This document shows positions 57,418-64,000 of a DNA stretch of 64,000 bases, piece after piece (the first letter of the stretch is position 1; every line of letters starts with the position of its first letter). The notes beneath the pieces are model-generated. The model did no database searches, had not been told where the DNA came from, and worked only from the letters and a program-made list of their open reading frames with translations. This stretch comes from JAQBVV01 sp965249205 (GTDB taxonomy: Bacteria > Acidobacteriota > Vicinamibacteria > Vicinamibacterales > UBA2999), in assembly GCA_965249205.1 (NCBI GenBank), contig CBDFLL010000004.1, forward strand, positions 558,001 to 622,000, given 5' to 3'. Made by a program: the position numbers and the translations under genes.

Positions 57418-58233
57418 TTAGTCCCACACAATATCGGTCCCGGCGAAGACGGGACCACCAATACACGACCTCACATAGCGCTGACCGCCACAGTCGTTCC
57501 GCACGGGGATCACACAGCTGTAGCAGCCGCCAAGGCCGCACCCCATTACGCGTTCTACCGACACCTGCGACGGCCGGCTGTACTGCGTCGCCAGACCTGC
57601 AACGGCCTCAAGCATCGGTTCAGGGCCGCACGCGTAAACCATGACGTCGCGCTCCGAGTCCCCGGCTGCCGCCACCAGTTCGCGTTCCAGCGGGATGGTG
57701 ACCCGACCCTCGTCGCCTGCGGTTCCGTCCTCGGTCGCCAGCACGACCCGCACGCCTCGCGTCTGAAACCAGTCGAGATAGAAGAGCTCACGATCACTCC
57801 GGGCGCCGTAAAAAAGCGTGACCGCGACTCCGCGGTCACGTAGCGCCTCCGCGAGGGTGGCGAAGGGCGCGAGCCCGACGCCTCCGGCGACCATCCAGGC
57901 CTCGGCGGGTGGATCGACCAGTTGAAATGGGCGGCCGAGCGGCCCGAGGCATGACACGACGTCGCCCTCTACGACCTCGAACAGCAGGTCTGTCGTGGCT
58001 CCCACGCGCTTGCTGAGCAGCGTCAGGGCGGTGATGTGCCCGCCGGAGCGCAGGACCTCGAATACGGAGAACGGTCGCCGTAGCAGCGGTGCTGAACCGT
58101 GGTCCGGCTTGACCATGACGAACTGGCCGGGCGCGCTGACGGACGCGATGTCTGGGGCGGCGAGGGCGATGACGTTGTAATCGGGAGAGAGGCGCGTGTT
58201 GGCGATAACCCGTGCCTCGACGTCGACGGGCAT
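57418..58233 (-). CDS. pyrK: Dihydroorotate dehydrogenase, electron-transfer subunit
   Basis: The FAD and 2Fe-2S subunit that lets PyrD use NAD. The ATG at 58233 gives 271 residues. The ferredoxin-reductase-like FAD domain includes GQFVMVKP and RRPFSVFEV, the NAD domain has VAGGVGLAPFATLAEAL, and the cluster cysteines are in GCGLGGCYSCVIPV with a final Cys in VRSCIGGPVF. An upstream start would cross the promoter region and pyrR. It is the first gene of the leftward pyrimidine unit. Confidence 0.94.
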   Translation of the reverse strand: MPVDVEARVIANTRLSPDYNVIALAAPDIASVSAPGQFVMVKPDHGSAPLLRRPFSVFEVLRSGGHITALTLLSKRVGATTDLLFEVVEGDVVSCLGPLGRPFQLVDPPAEAWMVAGGVGLAPFATLAEALRDRGVAVTLFYGARSDRELFYLDWFQTRGVRVVLATEDGTAGDEGRVTIPLERELVAAAGDSERDVMVYACGPEPMLEAVAGLATQYSRPSQVSVERVMGCGLGGCYSCVIPVRNDCGGQRYVRSCIGGPVFAGTDIVWD

Positions 58234-58347
58234 TCGTTGGAGTATACCAGCCGGCCCTGCAGAAGCAGGGCTCCCCAGCTGGTTGGCGAATGCTATACTC
58301 GTGCAACTCTTTAAACGCGGTCCCGAGAGATCGCAAAGAGGTGTCAT
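58234..58347. promoter_or_regulatory. Divergent pyrimidine control region
   Basis: The 114 bases between pyrK and pyrR hold two TATACT boxes: one on the minus strand (58241-58246) facing pyrK and one on the plus strand (58294-58299) facing pyrR. Between them GCCCTGC / GCAGGGC form a 7-bp hairpin around AGAA (58254-58271). No good -35 boxes are visible. The layout is suitable for joint control, possibly by PyrR. Confidence 0.45.
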
Positions 58348-58890
58348 ATGCCAGTCGTCATGGATGCGGATCGGATTGCCCGCACCCTCACCCGTATCGC
58401 CCACGAAATTGTCGAACGCAACAGAGGCGTGGAAGATCTCGCCCTGGTCGGCGTGCGTACCCGCGGCGTACATCTCGCGGGACGATTGGCGCGGATCCTC
58501 AAGGACATCACCGGGCAGGACGTTCCCAACGGGGTACTCGATATCACGCTATATCGGGACGATCTGATGCGCCAGGCCGTGGGGCCGCAGCCACTTGTGC
58601 GGCGGACAGAGATTCCGTTCTCCATCGACAATCGCAAGATCCTGCTCGTCGATGACGTGTTGTATACGGGCCGTACGACGCGTGCCGCGCTTGACGCGCT
58701 GATCGATTTTGGTCGACCGTTGGCTATCCAGCTGGTCGTGCTCGTGGACCGCGGCCATCGGGAGCTACCGGTCAAAGCTGACTACGTGGGAAAGAACCTG
58801 CCGACGTCCGCCGAGCAGAGTATCCAGGTGTGCCTGCAGGAGAGCGACGACACCGATGAGGTCATTCTGCGAGATGGAGGTGCCGCATGA
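58348..58890 (+). CDS. pyrR: Pyrimidine operon regulator PyrR / uracil phosphoribosyltransferase
   Basis: A 180-residue PRT-fold protein. In B. subtilis it binds pyr mRNA with UMP and causes attenuation, and it also has weak uracil phosphoribosyltransferase activity. The PRPP loop is ILLVDDVLYTGRTTRAAL. The conserved LVGVRTRGVHLAGRLA and DITLYRDDL are present. It heads pyrR-pyrB-pyrC-pyrE; its stop overlaps the pyrB ATG. Confidence 0.95.
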   Translation: MPVVMDADRIARTLTRIAHEIVERNRGVEDLALVGVRTRGVHLAGRLARILKDITGQDVPNGVLDITLYRDDLMRQAVGPQPLVRRTEIPFSIDNRKILLVDDVLYTGRTTRAALDALIDFGRPLAIQLVVLVDRGHRELPVKADYVGKNLPTSAEQSIQVCLQESDDTDEVILRDGGAA

Positions 58891-59870
58891 GCGGGCCAGT
58901 TGTCGCCCAGCTCGGTGAGACGCCTGCTGTCACGGCACTCCGCAGCAAGGATTTACTGGGCATCGCGGATCTGACGACGGACGAGATTTCCCTCATTCTC
59001 GGCACGGCCGAGGCGATGCAGGAGATCGGATCGCGGGATGTCAAGAAGGTCCCCGCGCTGCGAGGGAAGACGGTCGTGAATCTGTTTTTCGAGCCGAGCA
59101 CGCGGACACGCACGTCGTTCGAGATCGCCGAGAAGCGGCTTAGCGCCGACACGCTGAACATCGCCAACGCCTCGTCCAGTACGACGAAGGGTGAAACGCT
59201 CGCTGACACCGCGCTGAGCCTGGAGGCGATGCGCCCGGACATGATCGTGCTGCGACACGCGTCCTCTGGCGCCTGCCACCTGTTGTCGCGGCTCTGTCGC
59301 GCTGGGATCATCAACGCGGGCGACGGTATGCATGAGCACCCGACGCAGGCGCTGCTCGACGCGTTCACGATTCGAGCGCAGAAGAAACGCCTGGCTGGCC
59401 TAAAGGTGGCGATCGTCGGCGACCTGCTCCACAGTCGTGTGCTGCGGTCCAATGTTCATCTGCTGACGAGGATGGGTGCCGACGTGTGGGTGTGCGGGCC
59501 GCCGACGCTGATGCCCACCGACATCGCCAGGTTCGGTGTGCGCGCGACGAGTGCGATCGACGACGCTGTCGCTGATGCGGACGTCATCATGCTCCTGCGG
59601 ATTCAACTCGAGCGCATGCAGGGCGCGTTCTTCCCGTCGCTGCGCGAATATTTCAGCGTGTTCGGTATGACCGAGGCGCGCCTCCGCCTCGCGAAACCGG
59701 ACGTCATGATCATGCATCCCGGGCCGATGAACCGCGGTGTCGAGATCGCATCGGAAATTGCCGATGGCCCTTACTCGGTGATTCTCGAGCAAGTGGCCAA
59801 CGGCGTCGCCGTGCGAATGGCTGTGTTGTATTTGCTGGCAGGAGGAGTGGCACATGAAACGGCTGCTTAG
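58887..59870 (+). CDS. pyrB: Aspartate carbamoyltransferase, catalytic chain
   Basis: Makes carbamoyl-aspartate, the committed pyrimidine step. It is 327 residues. The carbamoyl-phosphate loop is EPSTRTRTSFEIAEKRL. EHPTQALLDAFTI and MHPGPMNRGVEI are diagnostic. No pyrI gene is present, so it is probably the simple trimer or a complex with the dihydroorotase encoded next. The 3' end overlaps pyrC by 17 bases. Confidence 0.97.
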   Translation: MSGPVVAQLGETPAVTALRSKDLLGIADLTTDEISLILGTAEAMQEIGSRDVKKVPALRGKTVVNLFFEPSTRTRTSFEIAEKRLSADTLNIANASSSTTKGETLADTALSLEAMRPDMIVLRHASSGACHLLSRLCRAGIINAGDGMHEHPTQALLDAFTIRAQKKRLAGLKVAIVGDLLHSRVLRSNVHLLTRMGADVWVCGPPTLMPTDIARFGVRATSAIDDAVADADVIMLLRIQLERMQGAFFPSLREYFSVFGMTEARLRLAKPDVMIMHPGPMNRGVEIASEIADGPYSVILEQVANGVAVRMAVLYLLAGGVAHETAA

Positions 59871-61161
59871 GGGCGGCCGCGTGGTCGATCCCGTGAACGG
59901 GATCGACGGGGCACACGACGTACTGCTCGACGGTGATCGTATCGCCGCGGTCGGCCGCGATCTTCCGGTGGATGGTGCGACGGCAGTGGACATTCCGCCG
60001 GGTTGTGTCGTCTGTCCAGGGCTGATCGACATGCACGTCCACCTTCGCGAGCCAGGGCAGGAGCACAAGGAAACGGTGGCCACCGGCGTGGCCTCGGCGG
60101 TGGCGGGCGGGTTCACGGCTGTGGCTTGCATGCCGAACACGACCCCCGTGAACGACGACGCGAACGTCACGTCTCTGATCCTCGCGAAGGCGGCCGCGGC
60201 GAATCTGGCGAGGGTCTATCCCATCGGGGCAGTGTCACGTGCCTCCAAGGGTGAGCTGCTCGCAGACATAGCGGAGCTGAAAGAGGCTGGCTGCGTCGCG
60301 ATTACCGATGACGGGCATCCGGTCGCAACGGCGCTGCTGCTGCGTCGCGCGATGGAGTATGCCGGAATGTTCGGGATCCCTGTCATCGAGCACTGCGAGG
60401 ACGACTCGCTTAAAGGCGATGGGGTCGCGCACGAGGGCTACCATGCGGCTGCGCTGGGACTACGTGGCATTCCGGGAGCGTGCGAGGCGCTGGGTGTTGA
60501 GCGCGGTGTGCTGCTGTCGGAACTGACCGGTTCAGCCTTCCACGTCGCGCATATGAGCGCGCGCGCGTCACTGCGGGCGGTGCGGAAGGGTAAGGAGGCC
60601 GGCATTCGCGTGACCTGCGAGGTCGCGCCGCATCACTTCACGCTGACGGATGAATCGCTGGCGTCTCCGACTCCCTACGACACCAATACCAAGATGAATC
60701 CTCCACTGAGGGAGGCCGCCGATCGGGACGCCATGCTCTCCGGCATCGCCGATGGCAGCGTTGACGCGATCGCGACTGACCATGCGCCTCATCACTACGA
60801 CGAGAAGAACCTGGAGTTCGATCAGGCGCCGTTCGGTATCGTCGGTCTCGAGACAGCCGTGTCGCTGTCACTGGATCGCCTCGTGCACACAGGCGTCATC
60901 CAGCTCCCGCGATTGATAGAGCTGTTGTCGGTCAATCCCGCTCGCATTCTCGGCGTGTCCGGTGGGTCGCTCTCCGTGGGTGCCCCAGCGGATGTCACGG
61001 TGATCGCGCCGGATCTCGATGTGCGGATCGAGGCAGACCGTCTGCGCTCCCGCTCGAAAAACACACCGTTTGATGGATGGCAGCTACGGGGTGGCGTGGC
61101 TGCAACGTTTGTCGGGGGCCGGCCCGTCTTTACAAACCCTGACGCCGGGCTCACCGTATGA
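59854..61161 (+). CDS. pyrC: Dihydroorotase (class I)
   Basis: Cyclises carbamoyl-aspartate. It is 435 residues, the long class I form. Zinc ligands are in LIDMHVHLREPGQEHKET, then VIEHCEDDSL, with the catalytic Asp in AIATDHAPHHYDEK. The C-terminal TNPDAGLTV-like region is typical. It starts inside the 3' end of pyrB, and its stop overlaps pyrE. Confidence 0.96.
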   Translation: MKRLLRGGRVVDPVNGIDGAHDVLLDGDRIAAVGRDLPVDGATAVDIPPGCVVCPGLIDMHVHLREPGQEHKETVATGVASAVAGGFTAVACMPNTTPVNDDANVTSLILAKAAAANLARVYPIGAVSRASKGELLADIAELKEAGCVAITDDGHPVATALLLRRAMEYAGMFGIPVIEHCEDDSLKGDGVAHEGYHAAALGLRGIPGACEALGVERGVLLSELTGSAFHVAHMSARASLRAVRKGKEAGIRVTCEVAPHHFTLTDESLASPTPYDTNTKMNPPLREAADRDAMLSGIADGSVDAIATDHAPHHYDEKNLEFDQAPFGIVGLETAVSLSLDRLVHTGVIQLPRLIELLSVNPARILGVSGGSLSVGAPADVTVIAPDLDVRIEADRLRSRSKNTPFDGWQLRGGVAATFVGGRPVFTNPDAGLTV

Positions 61162-61778
61162 GCCGCCGGGACGAGATCCGGGAGAAAGCTCTCACGGACC
61201 TGCAGCAGTATGAGGTGTTGATGCTCAACGGCCACTTCGATTTCGGCAATGGCTTTCACGGTTCGCTGTGTCTCAATCCTCACCAGCTCTTCCGCTATCC
61301 GTCGACGATTTGGCGTTTTGCGCAGGATCTGCTGGACGTGTTGCCCCCGTCAATTATTGAGTCCACCGAAGTGGTCACCGGCCCGGTCACCGGTGGCGCG
61401 TTGCTCGCGCATACGATGGCGGGACTGCTGGACAGCCGGCGGGCGATCAGTCGTCCTCCAACCGTATTTGCGCCGTTCACGCTTGACGCCGATCACGGAC
61501 ACGCGTTGACGCGGTTCTACGAGCGCCAAGTGGCCGGAAAGAACGCCCTGGTGGTCGACGACGTTCGCAACACCGGACAGACGCAAGCGCGCTGCGTCGA
61601 GCTCGTTCGTAAAGCGGGCGGCCAGGTACTGGCGACCGCAGAGATCTACGATCGAATGGAAGCGCTCACCGATGCCGACGTGCCCAACGTGGCGTTGGCT
61701 GAGTACAAGGCGCCCGACAACTATCCCGAGGACGATTGTCCGCTGTGCCAGGCGGGCACGCCTGTCGCGGCGTTTTAG
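61158..61778 (+). CDS. pyrE: Orotate phosphoribosyltransferase
   Basis: Converts orotate and PRPP to OMP. It is 206 residues. The PRPP motif is ALVVDDVRNTGQTQ and the flexible lid is around FAPFTLDADHGHALTR. A C-terminal CPLC pair is seen in some members of this branch. pyrF is absent from the window. The ATG overlaps the pyrC stop. Confidence 0.9.
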   Translation: MSRRDEIREKALTDLQQYEVLMLNGHFDFGNGFHGSLCLNPHQLFRYPSTIWRFAQDLLDVLPPSIIESTEVVTGPVTGGALLAHTMAGLLDSRRAISRPPTVFAPFTLDADHGHALTRFYERQVAGKNALVVDDVRNTGQTQARCVELVRKAGGQVLATAEIYDRMEALTDADVPNVALAEYKAPDNYPEDDCPLCQAGTPVAAF

Positions 61779-61780
61779 TA

Positions 61781-62266
61781 ATGGCGGACAATGTGCGGAT
61801 TGAGCCGGCCACGGTTCAGGACGTTCCGGTGATCCTGAAGCTCATCAAGGACCTAGCGGAGTACGAGCGGCTCGCCGACGAAGTTGAGGCCACCGAAGCA
61901 CGTCTTCGCGACTCGTTGTTCGGCCCCACGCCCCACGCGGAAGCGATCATCGCCAGGGTCGGAAGCGAGGCCGTCGGCTTCGCCCTGTGGTTCCACAATT
62001 ACTCAACATTTCTCGCCAGACCTGGTCTGTATCTTGAGGACCTTTTCGTGCGCACGGAGTGGCGTGGCCGTGGCGTCGGCAGCGCGCTGCTTCGCCACCT
62101 TGCACGCATCGCCGTCGAGCGCAGCTGTGGCCGCATGGAGTGGTCCGTCCTCGACTGGAACGACCAGGCGATCGGCTTTTACCGAAGCATCGGAGCGCGG
62201 GGTATGCACGAGTGGACCGTGAACCGGCTCGCGGGCGATGCGCTCCGCAAGCTGGCGAGGGCGTAA
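61781..62266 (+). CDS. GNAT acetyltransferase (diamine acetyltransferase-like)
   Basis: A 161-residue N-acetyltransferase. The acetyl-CoA site is RTEWRGRGVGSALLRHLA. The sequence FALWFHNYSTFLARPGLYLEDLFV and the later DWNDQAIGFYRSIGAR match the spermine/diamine acetyltransferase branch, the first written here as one region only by its ends. The ATG at 61781 is two bases after the pyrE stop, so it is likely transcribed with the pyrimidine genes. The substrate is not proven. Confidence 0.87.
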   Translation: MADNVRIEPATVQDVPVILKLIKDLAEYERLADEVEATEARLRDSLFGPTPHAEAIIARVGSEAVGFALWFHNYSTFLARPGLYLEDLFVRTEWRGRGVGSALLRHLARIAVERSCGRMEWSVLDWNDQAIGFYRSIGARGMHEWTVNRLAGDALRKLARA

Positions 62267-62271
62267 GGAGA

Positions 62272-63162
62272 GTGCAGCCGCGCGGCGGTTCGAAGCTGCG
62301 TGAGCCGTTCGAGCGGGTGTACCGTACGTTCGATCATTTGCACTCCGCCAGCGATCCCGTGCACATGGTCCGGCGCTACTCTGCGCCGGAGGATCAGGAG
62401 GTTGTGGCGTTCTGTGCGGCTGGTCTCGCGTTCGGGCGAGTCGCCAGCGTGCTGCACTCGATCGAATCCCTTCTCGCCGTCATGGGCCCCCGGCCCGCAG
62501 CGTTCGTGCGGGCGTTCGATTCAGCGACGGACGGCCGGCGGCTGGCGCCGCTCGTGCATCGATGGATCGGTGGCAGCGACCTTGCCGCCTTGATGCTCGT
62601 TCTTCAGCGCATGCTTCGAGAGTCAGGAACAATCGAGCGCTTCTTTCTCGCGGGCGACGTCCCGGATACACCGGATATCGGCCCCGGGCTTGAGGCCTTT
62701 TCAACCAGAGCGCTTGCCATCGATGTGCGCCGAGCGTATGGCCGTGTCCCGAAGCGTCTGGGTGTCGGCAACTTCTTCCCCCGGCCTTCGGCCGGGAGCG
62801 CCTGCAAGCGGCTCAATCTGTTCCTGCGCTGGATGGTGCGGAAGGATGTCATCGATCTCGGCGTCTGGACCGGGTTGTCGCCGGCACGGCTCATCGTGCC
62901 GCTCGACACCCACATCGTGCGGCTGGGGCAGTGCCTGCGGCTGACGCGATACCGTAGTCCCGGGTGGAAGATGGCCGCCGAGATCACTGCATCGTTGCGC
63001 GCCATCGATCCGATCGATCCCGTGCGCTACGATTTCGCGCTTTGCCACGTGGGCATGATGGGTGCCTGCGGGTTCAAGCAGGCCCAGAAGGATTCGCAGT
63101 GCCCGCTGCGCGGCGCGTGTCGTCCGAAGGTCAGGGCACGAAGGTCGAAGGGCAGGGCCTGA
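62272..63162 (+). CDS. TIGR02757 (DUF2400) family protein
   Basis: A 296-residue protein. The start near SDPVHMVRRYSAPEDQEVVA and the conserved FFPRPSAGSACKRLNLFLRW, VRKDVIDLGVW and PLDTHIVRLGQ segments identify the family, whose role is unknown; it is distantly related to helix-hairpin-helix DNA glycosylases. The PLDTH region recalls the catalytic Asp loop of that superfamily. GTG at 62272 is the likely start, with AAGGAG immediately before it. The C-terminal cysteines (CGFKQAQKDSQCPLRGAC) could bind metal. Confidence 0.82.
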   Translation: MQPRGGSKLREPFERVYRTFDHLHSASDPVHMVRRYSAPEDQEVVAFCAAGLAFGRVASVLHSIESLLAVMGPRPAAFVRAFDSATDGRRLAPLVHRWIGGSDLAALMLVLQRMLRESGTIERFFLAGDVPDTPDIGPGLEAFSTRALAIDVRRAYGRVPKRLGVGNFFPRPSAGSACKRLNLFLRWMVRKDVIDLGVWTGLSPARLIVPLDTHIVRLGQCLRLTRYRSPGWKMAAEITASLRAIDPIDPVRYDFALCHVGMMGACGFKQAQKDSQCPLRGACRPKVRARRSKGRA

Positions 63163-63203
63163 GGCAACAGTTGATGTGAGGGGCGCGTGGGCCGGTTTCG
63201 GGG

Positions 63204-64000
63204 TTACGCCGATCCTGCGCCCTGCGTGCCGACGTACAGGGCGTATAGCGACTGACTGGCAGCCATAAAGAGACGGTTGCCCTTCGGACCGCCGAACGCG
63301 ACGTTGCCGCAGATTTCTGGCAGGCGGATGCGCCCGATCAGCGTGCCCTGCGGATTCCAGACCGTCACACCGCTGTACCCCACCGCCCGACCAGCGTTGC
63401 TGGCGCACCACACGTTGCCATCGACGTCGCAACGGAGACCGTCAGGGCCGCATTTGACGCCGTCGATCATGAAATCGCTGAACAGGCTGCCGTTCGAGAG
63501 CGTGTTGTCGGCGCCGACGTCGAAGACGTACACCTCTCCCATACCGCCGGGTCCCGTATCGCCCGGCCCCTTGCCCGTGCTGGCGACATACAGACGCTGA
63601 TAGTCGGGTGAGAAGGCGAGTCCGTTCGGATCCGGCACCTGCGCCTCGTCGATCACCATGTCCACCGTGCCGTCGGGATCGACACGATACACAGCCGTCG
63701 GGAGCTCCCGCCGAAAGTTGCCAAGGCCGGCCGGTTGACCTCGGCGGGGATTGAGCCTGCCGTTCGGGTTGGAGGGCCCTCCAGCCTCGTCCGGCTGCCC
63801 TTCGTACAGTTGTCCGCCGTACGGGGGATCTGTAAACCAGTAGCTCCCGTCAGGATGCGCGACGACGTCATTCGGTGAATTCAGCCGCTTGCCGTCGTAC
63901 GCATCTGCGATGACCGTCGCCGAGCCGTCGTGTTCATAACGGACCAGCCGTCGCATCAAGTGTTGACACGAAAGCTGTCGCCCCTGAAAGTCGAACGTGT
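63204..64000 (-). CDS. SMP-30/gluconolactonase-type protein (5' part outside the window)
   Basis: The C-terminal 265 residues or so of a beta-propeller lactonase-type protein. The frame stays open to the window edge and reads FDFQGRQLSCQHLMRRLVRY before the conserved GKRLNSPNDVVAHPDGSYWFTDPPYG. PDPNGLAFSPDYQRLYV and GPDGLRCDVDGNVWCA supply the metal-binding Asn and Asp. Relatives hydrolyse sugar lactones. The start codon is not in the window. Confidence 0.9.
   Translation of the reverse strand, partial: TFDFQGRQLSCQHLMRRLVRYEHDGSATVIADAYDGKRLNSPNDVVAHPDGSYWFTDPPYGGQLYEGQPDEAGGPSNPNGRLNPRRGQPAGLGNFRRELPTAVYRVDPDGTVDMVIDEAQVPDPNGLAFSPDYQRLYVASTGKGPGDTGPGGMGEVYVFDVGADNTLSNGSLFSDFMIDGVKCGPDGLRCDVDGNVWCASNAGRAVGYSGVTVWNPQGTLIGRIRLPEICGNVAFGGPKGNRLFMAASQSLYALYVGTQGAGSA

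Overview
The window is 64 kb of GC-rich bacterial chromosome. The 16S rRNA gene (16113-17664) carries signature stretches that I recognise, from memory only, as Acidobacteriota of the subdivision 6 / Vicinamibacteria type. Gene density is high, start and stop codons often overlap (ATGA, GTGA), and GTG and TTG starts are common. Almost everything is housekeeping. The accessory part is a microcompartment locus with an insertion sequence and four short TA-flanked repeats.

Layout. 1-4.7 kb: a STAS-domain protein and rpsU, then purD, mtaB and rlmN. 4.9-14.2 kb: an M16 protease, a 144-bp MITE-like element, and the purine operon purB-purS-purQ-purL-purF-purM-purN. 14.3-22 kb: tyrS and a complete rRNA operon (16S, tRNA-Ile, tRNA-Ala, 23S, 5S) with long processing stems, four boxA-like sites and a 77-bp tandem repeat before 5S. 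22.1-31.2 kb: a membrane protein, a methyltransferase, yebC-ruvC-ruvA-ruvB, fabH, a stand-alone LigD-type polymerase, queA, a deoxyhypusine-synthase-like gene and a tRNA-Met. 31.3-39.9 kb: tilS, ftsH, folP, the cyclic-di-AMP pair cdaA-cdaR, glmM, pdxJ and a TPR protein.

39.9-45 kb is the most unusual region. A class II aldolase with a C-terminal tail like an encapsulation peptide is followed by one hexameric and three pentameric bacterial microcompartment shell genes. After them comes the 5' end of a further gene that starts like an encapsulation peptide, is frameshifted, and stops at an IS30-family insertion. A MITE and a D-2-hydroxyacid dehydrogenase lie beyond. The aldehyde dehydrogenase and phosphotransacylase expected of such a locus are absent. 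Two TA-flanked MITE families (two copies each) punctuate this half of the window, and three of the four copies sit exactly in a stop codon.

45-64 kb: nth, a lipoprotein cyclophilin, queE-queC, a minus-strand operon of a Gld-like ABC exporter with DUF4340 and a PBP4-type carboxypeptidase, an acidic zinc-ribbon protein with larE, pal, and the pyrimidine genes as two divergent units (pyrK-pyrD leftward, pyrR-pyrB-pyrC-pyrE rightward). A GNAT acetyltransferase, a TIGR02757-like protein and the truncated start of an SMP-30-type lactonase close the window.

Together the genes supply de novo purine and pyrimidine synthesis, tRNA and rRNA modification (mtaB, rlmN, queA/queC/queE, tilS), Holliday-junction processing and envelope maintenance. 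The microcompartment locus appears to be a decayed or minimal sugar-phosphate-cleaving organelle.
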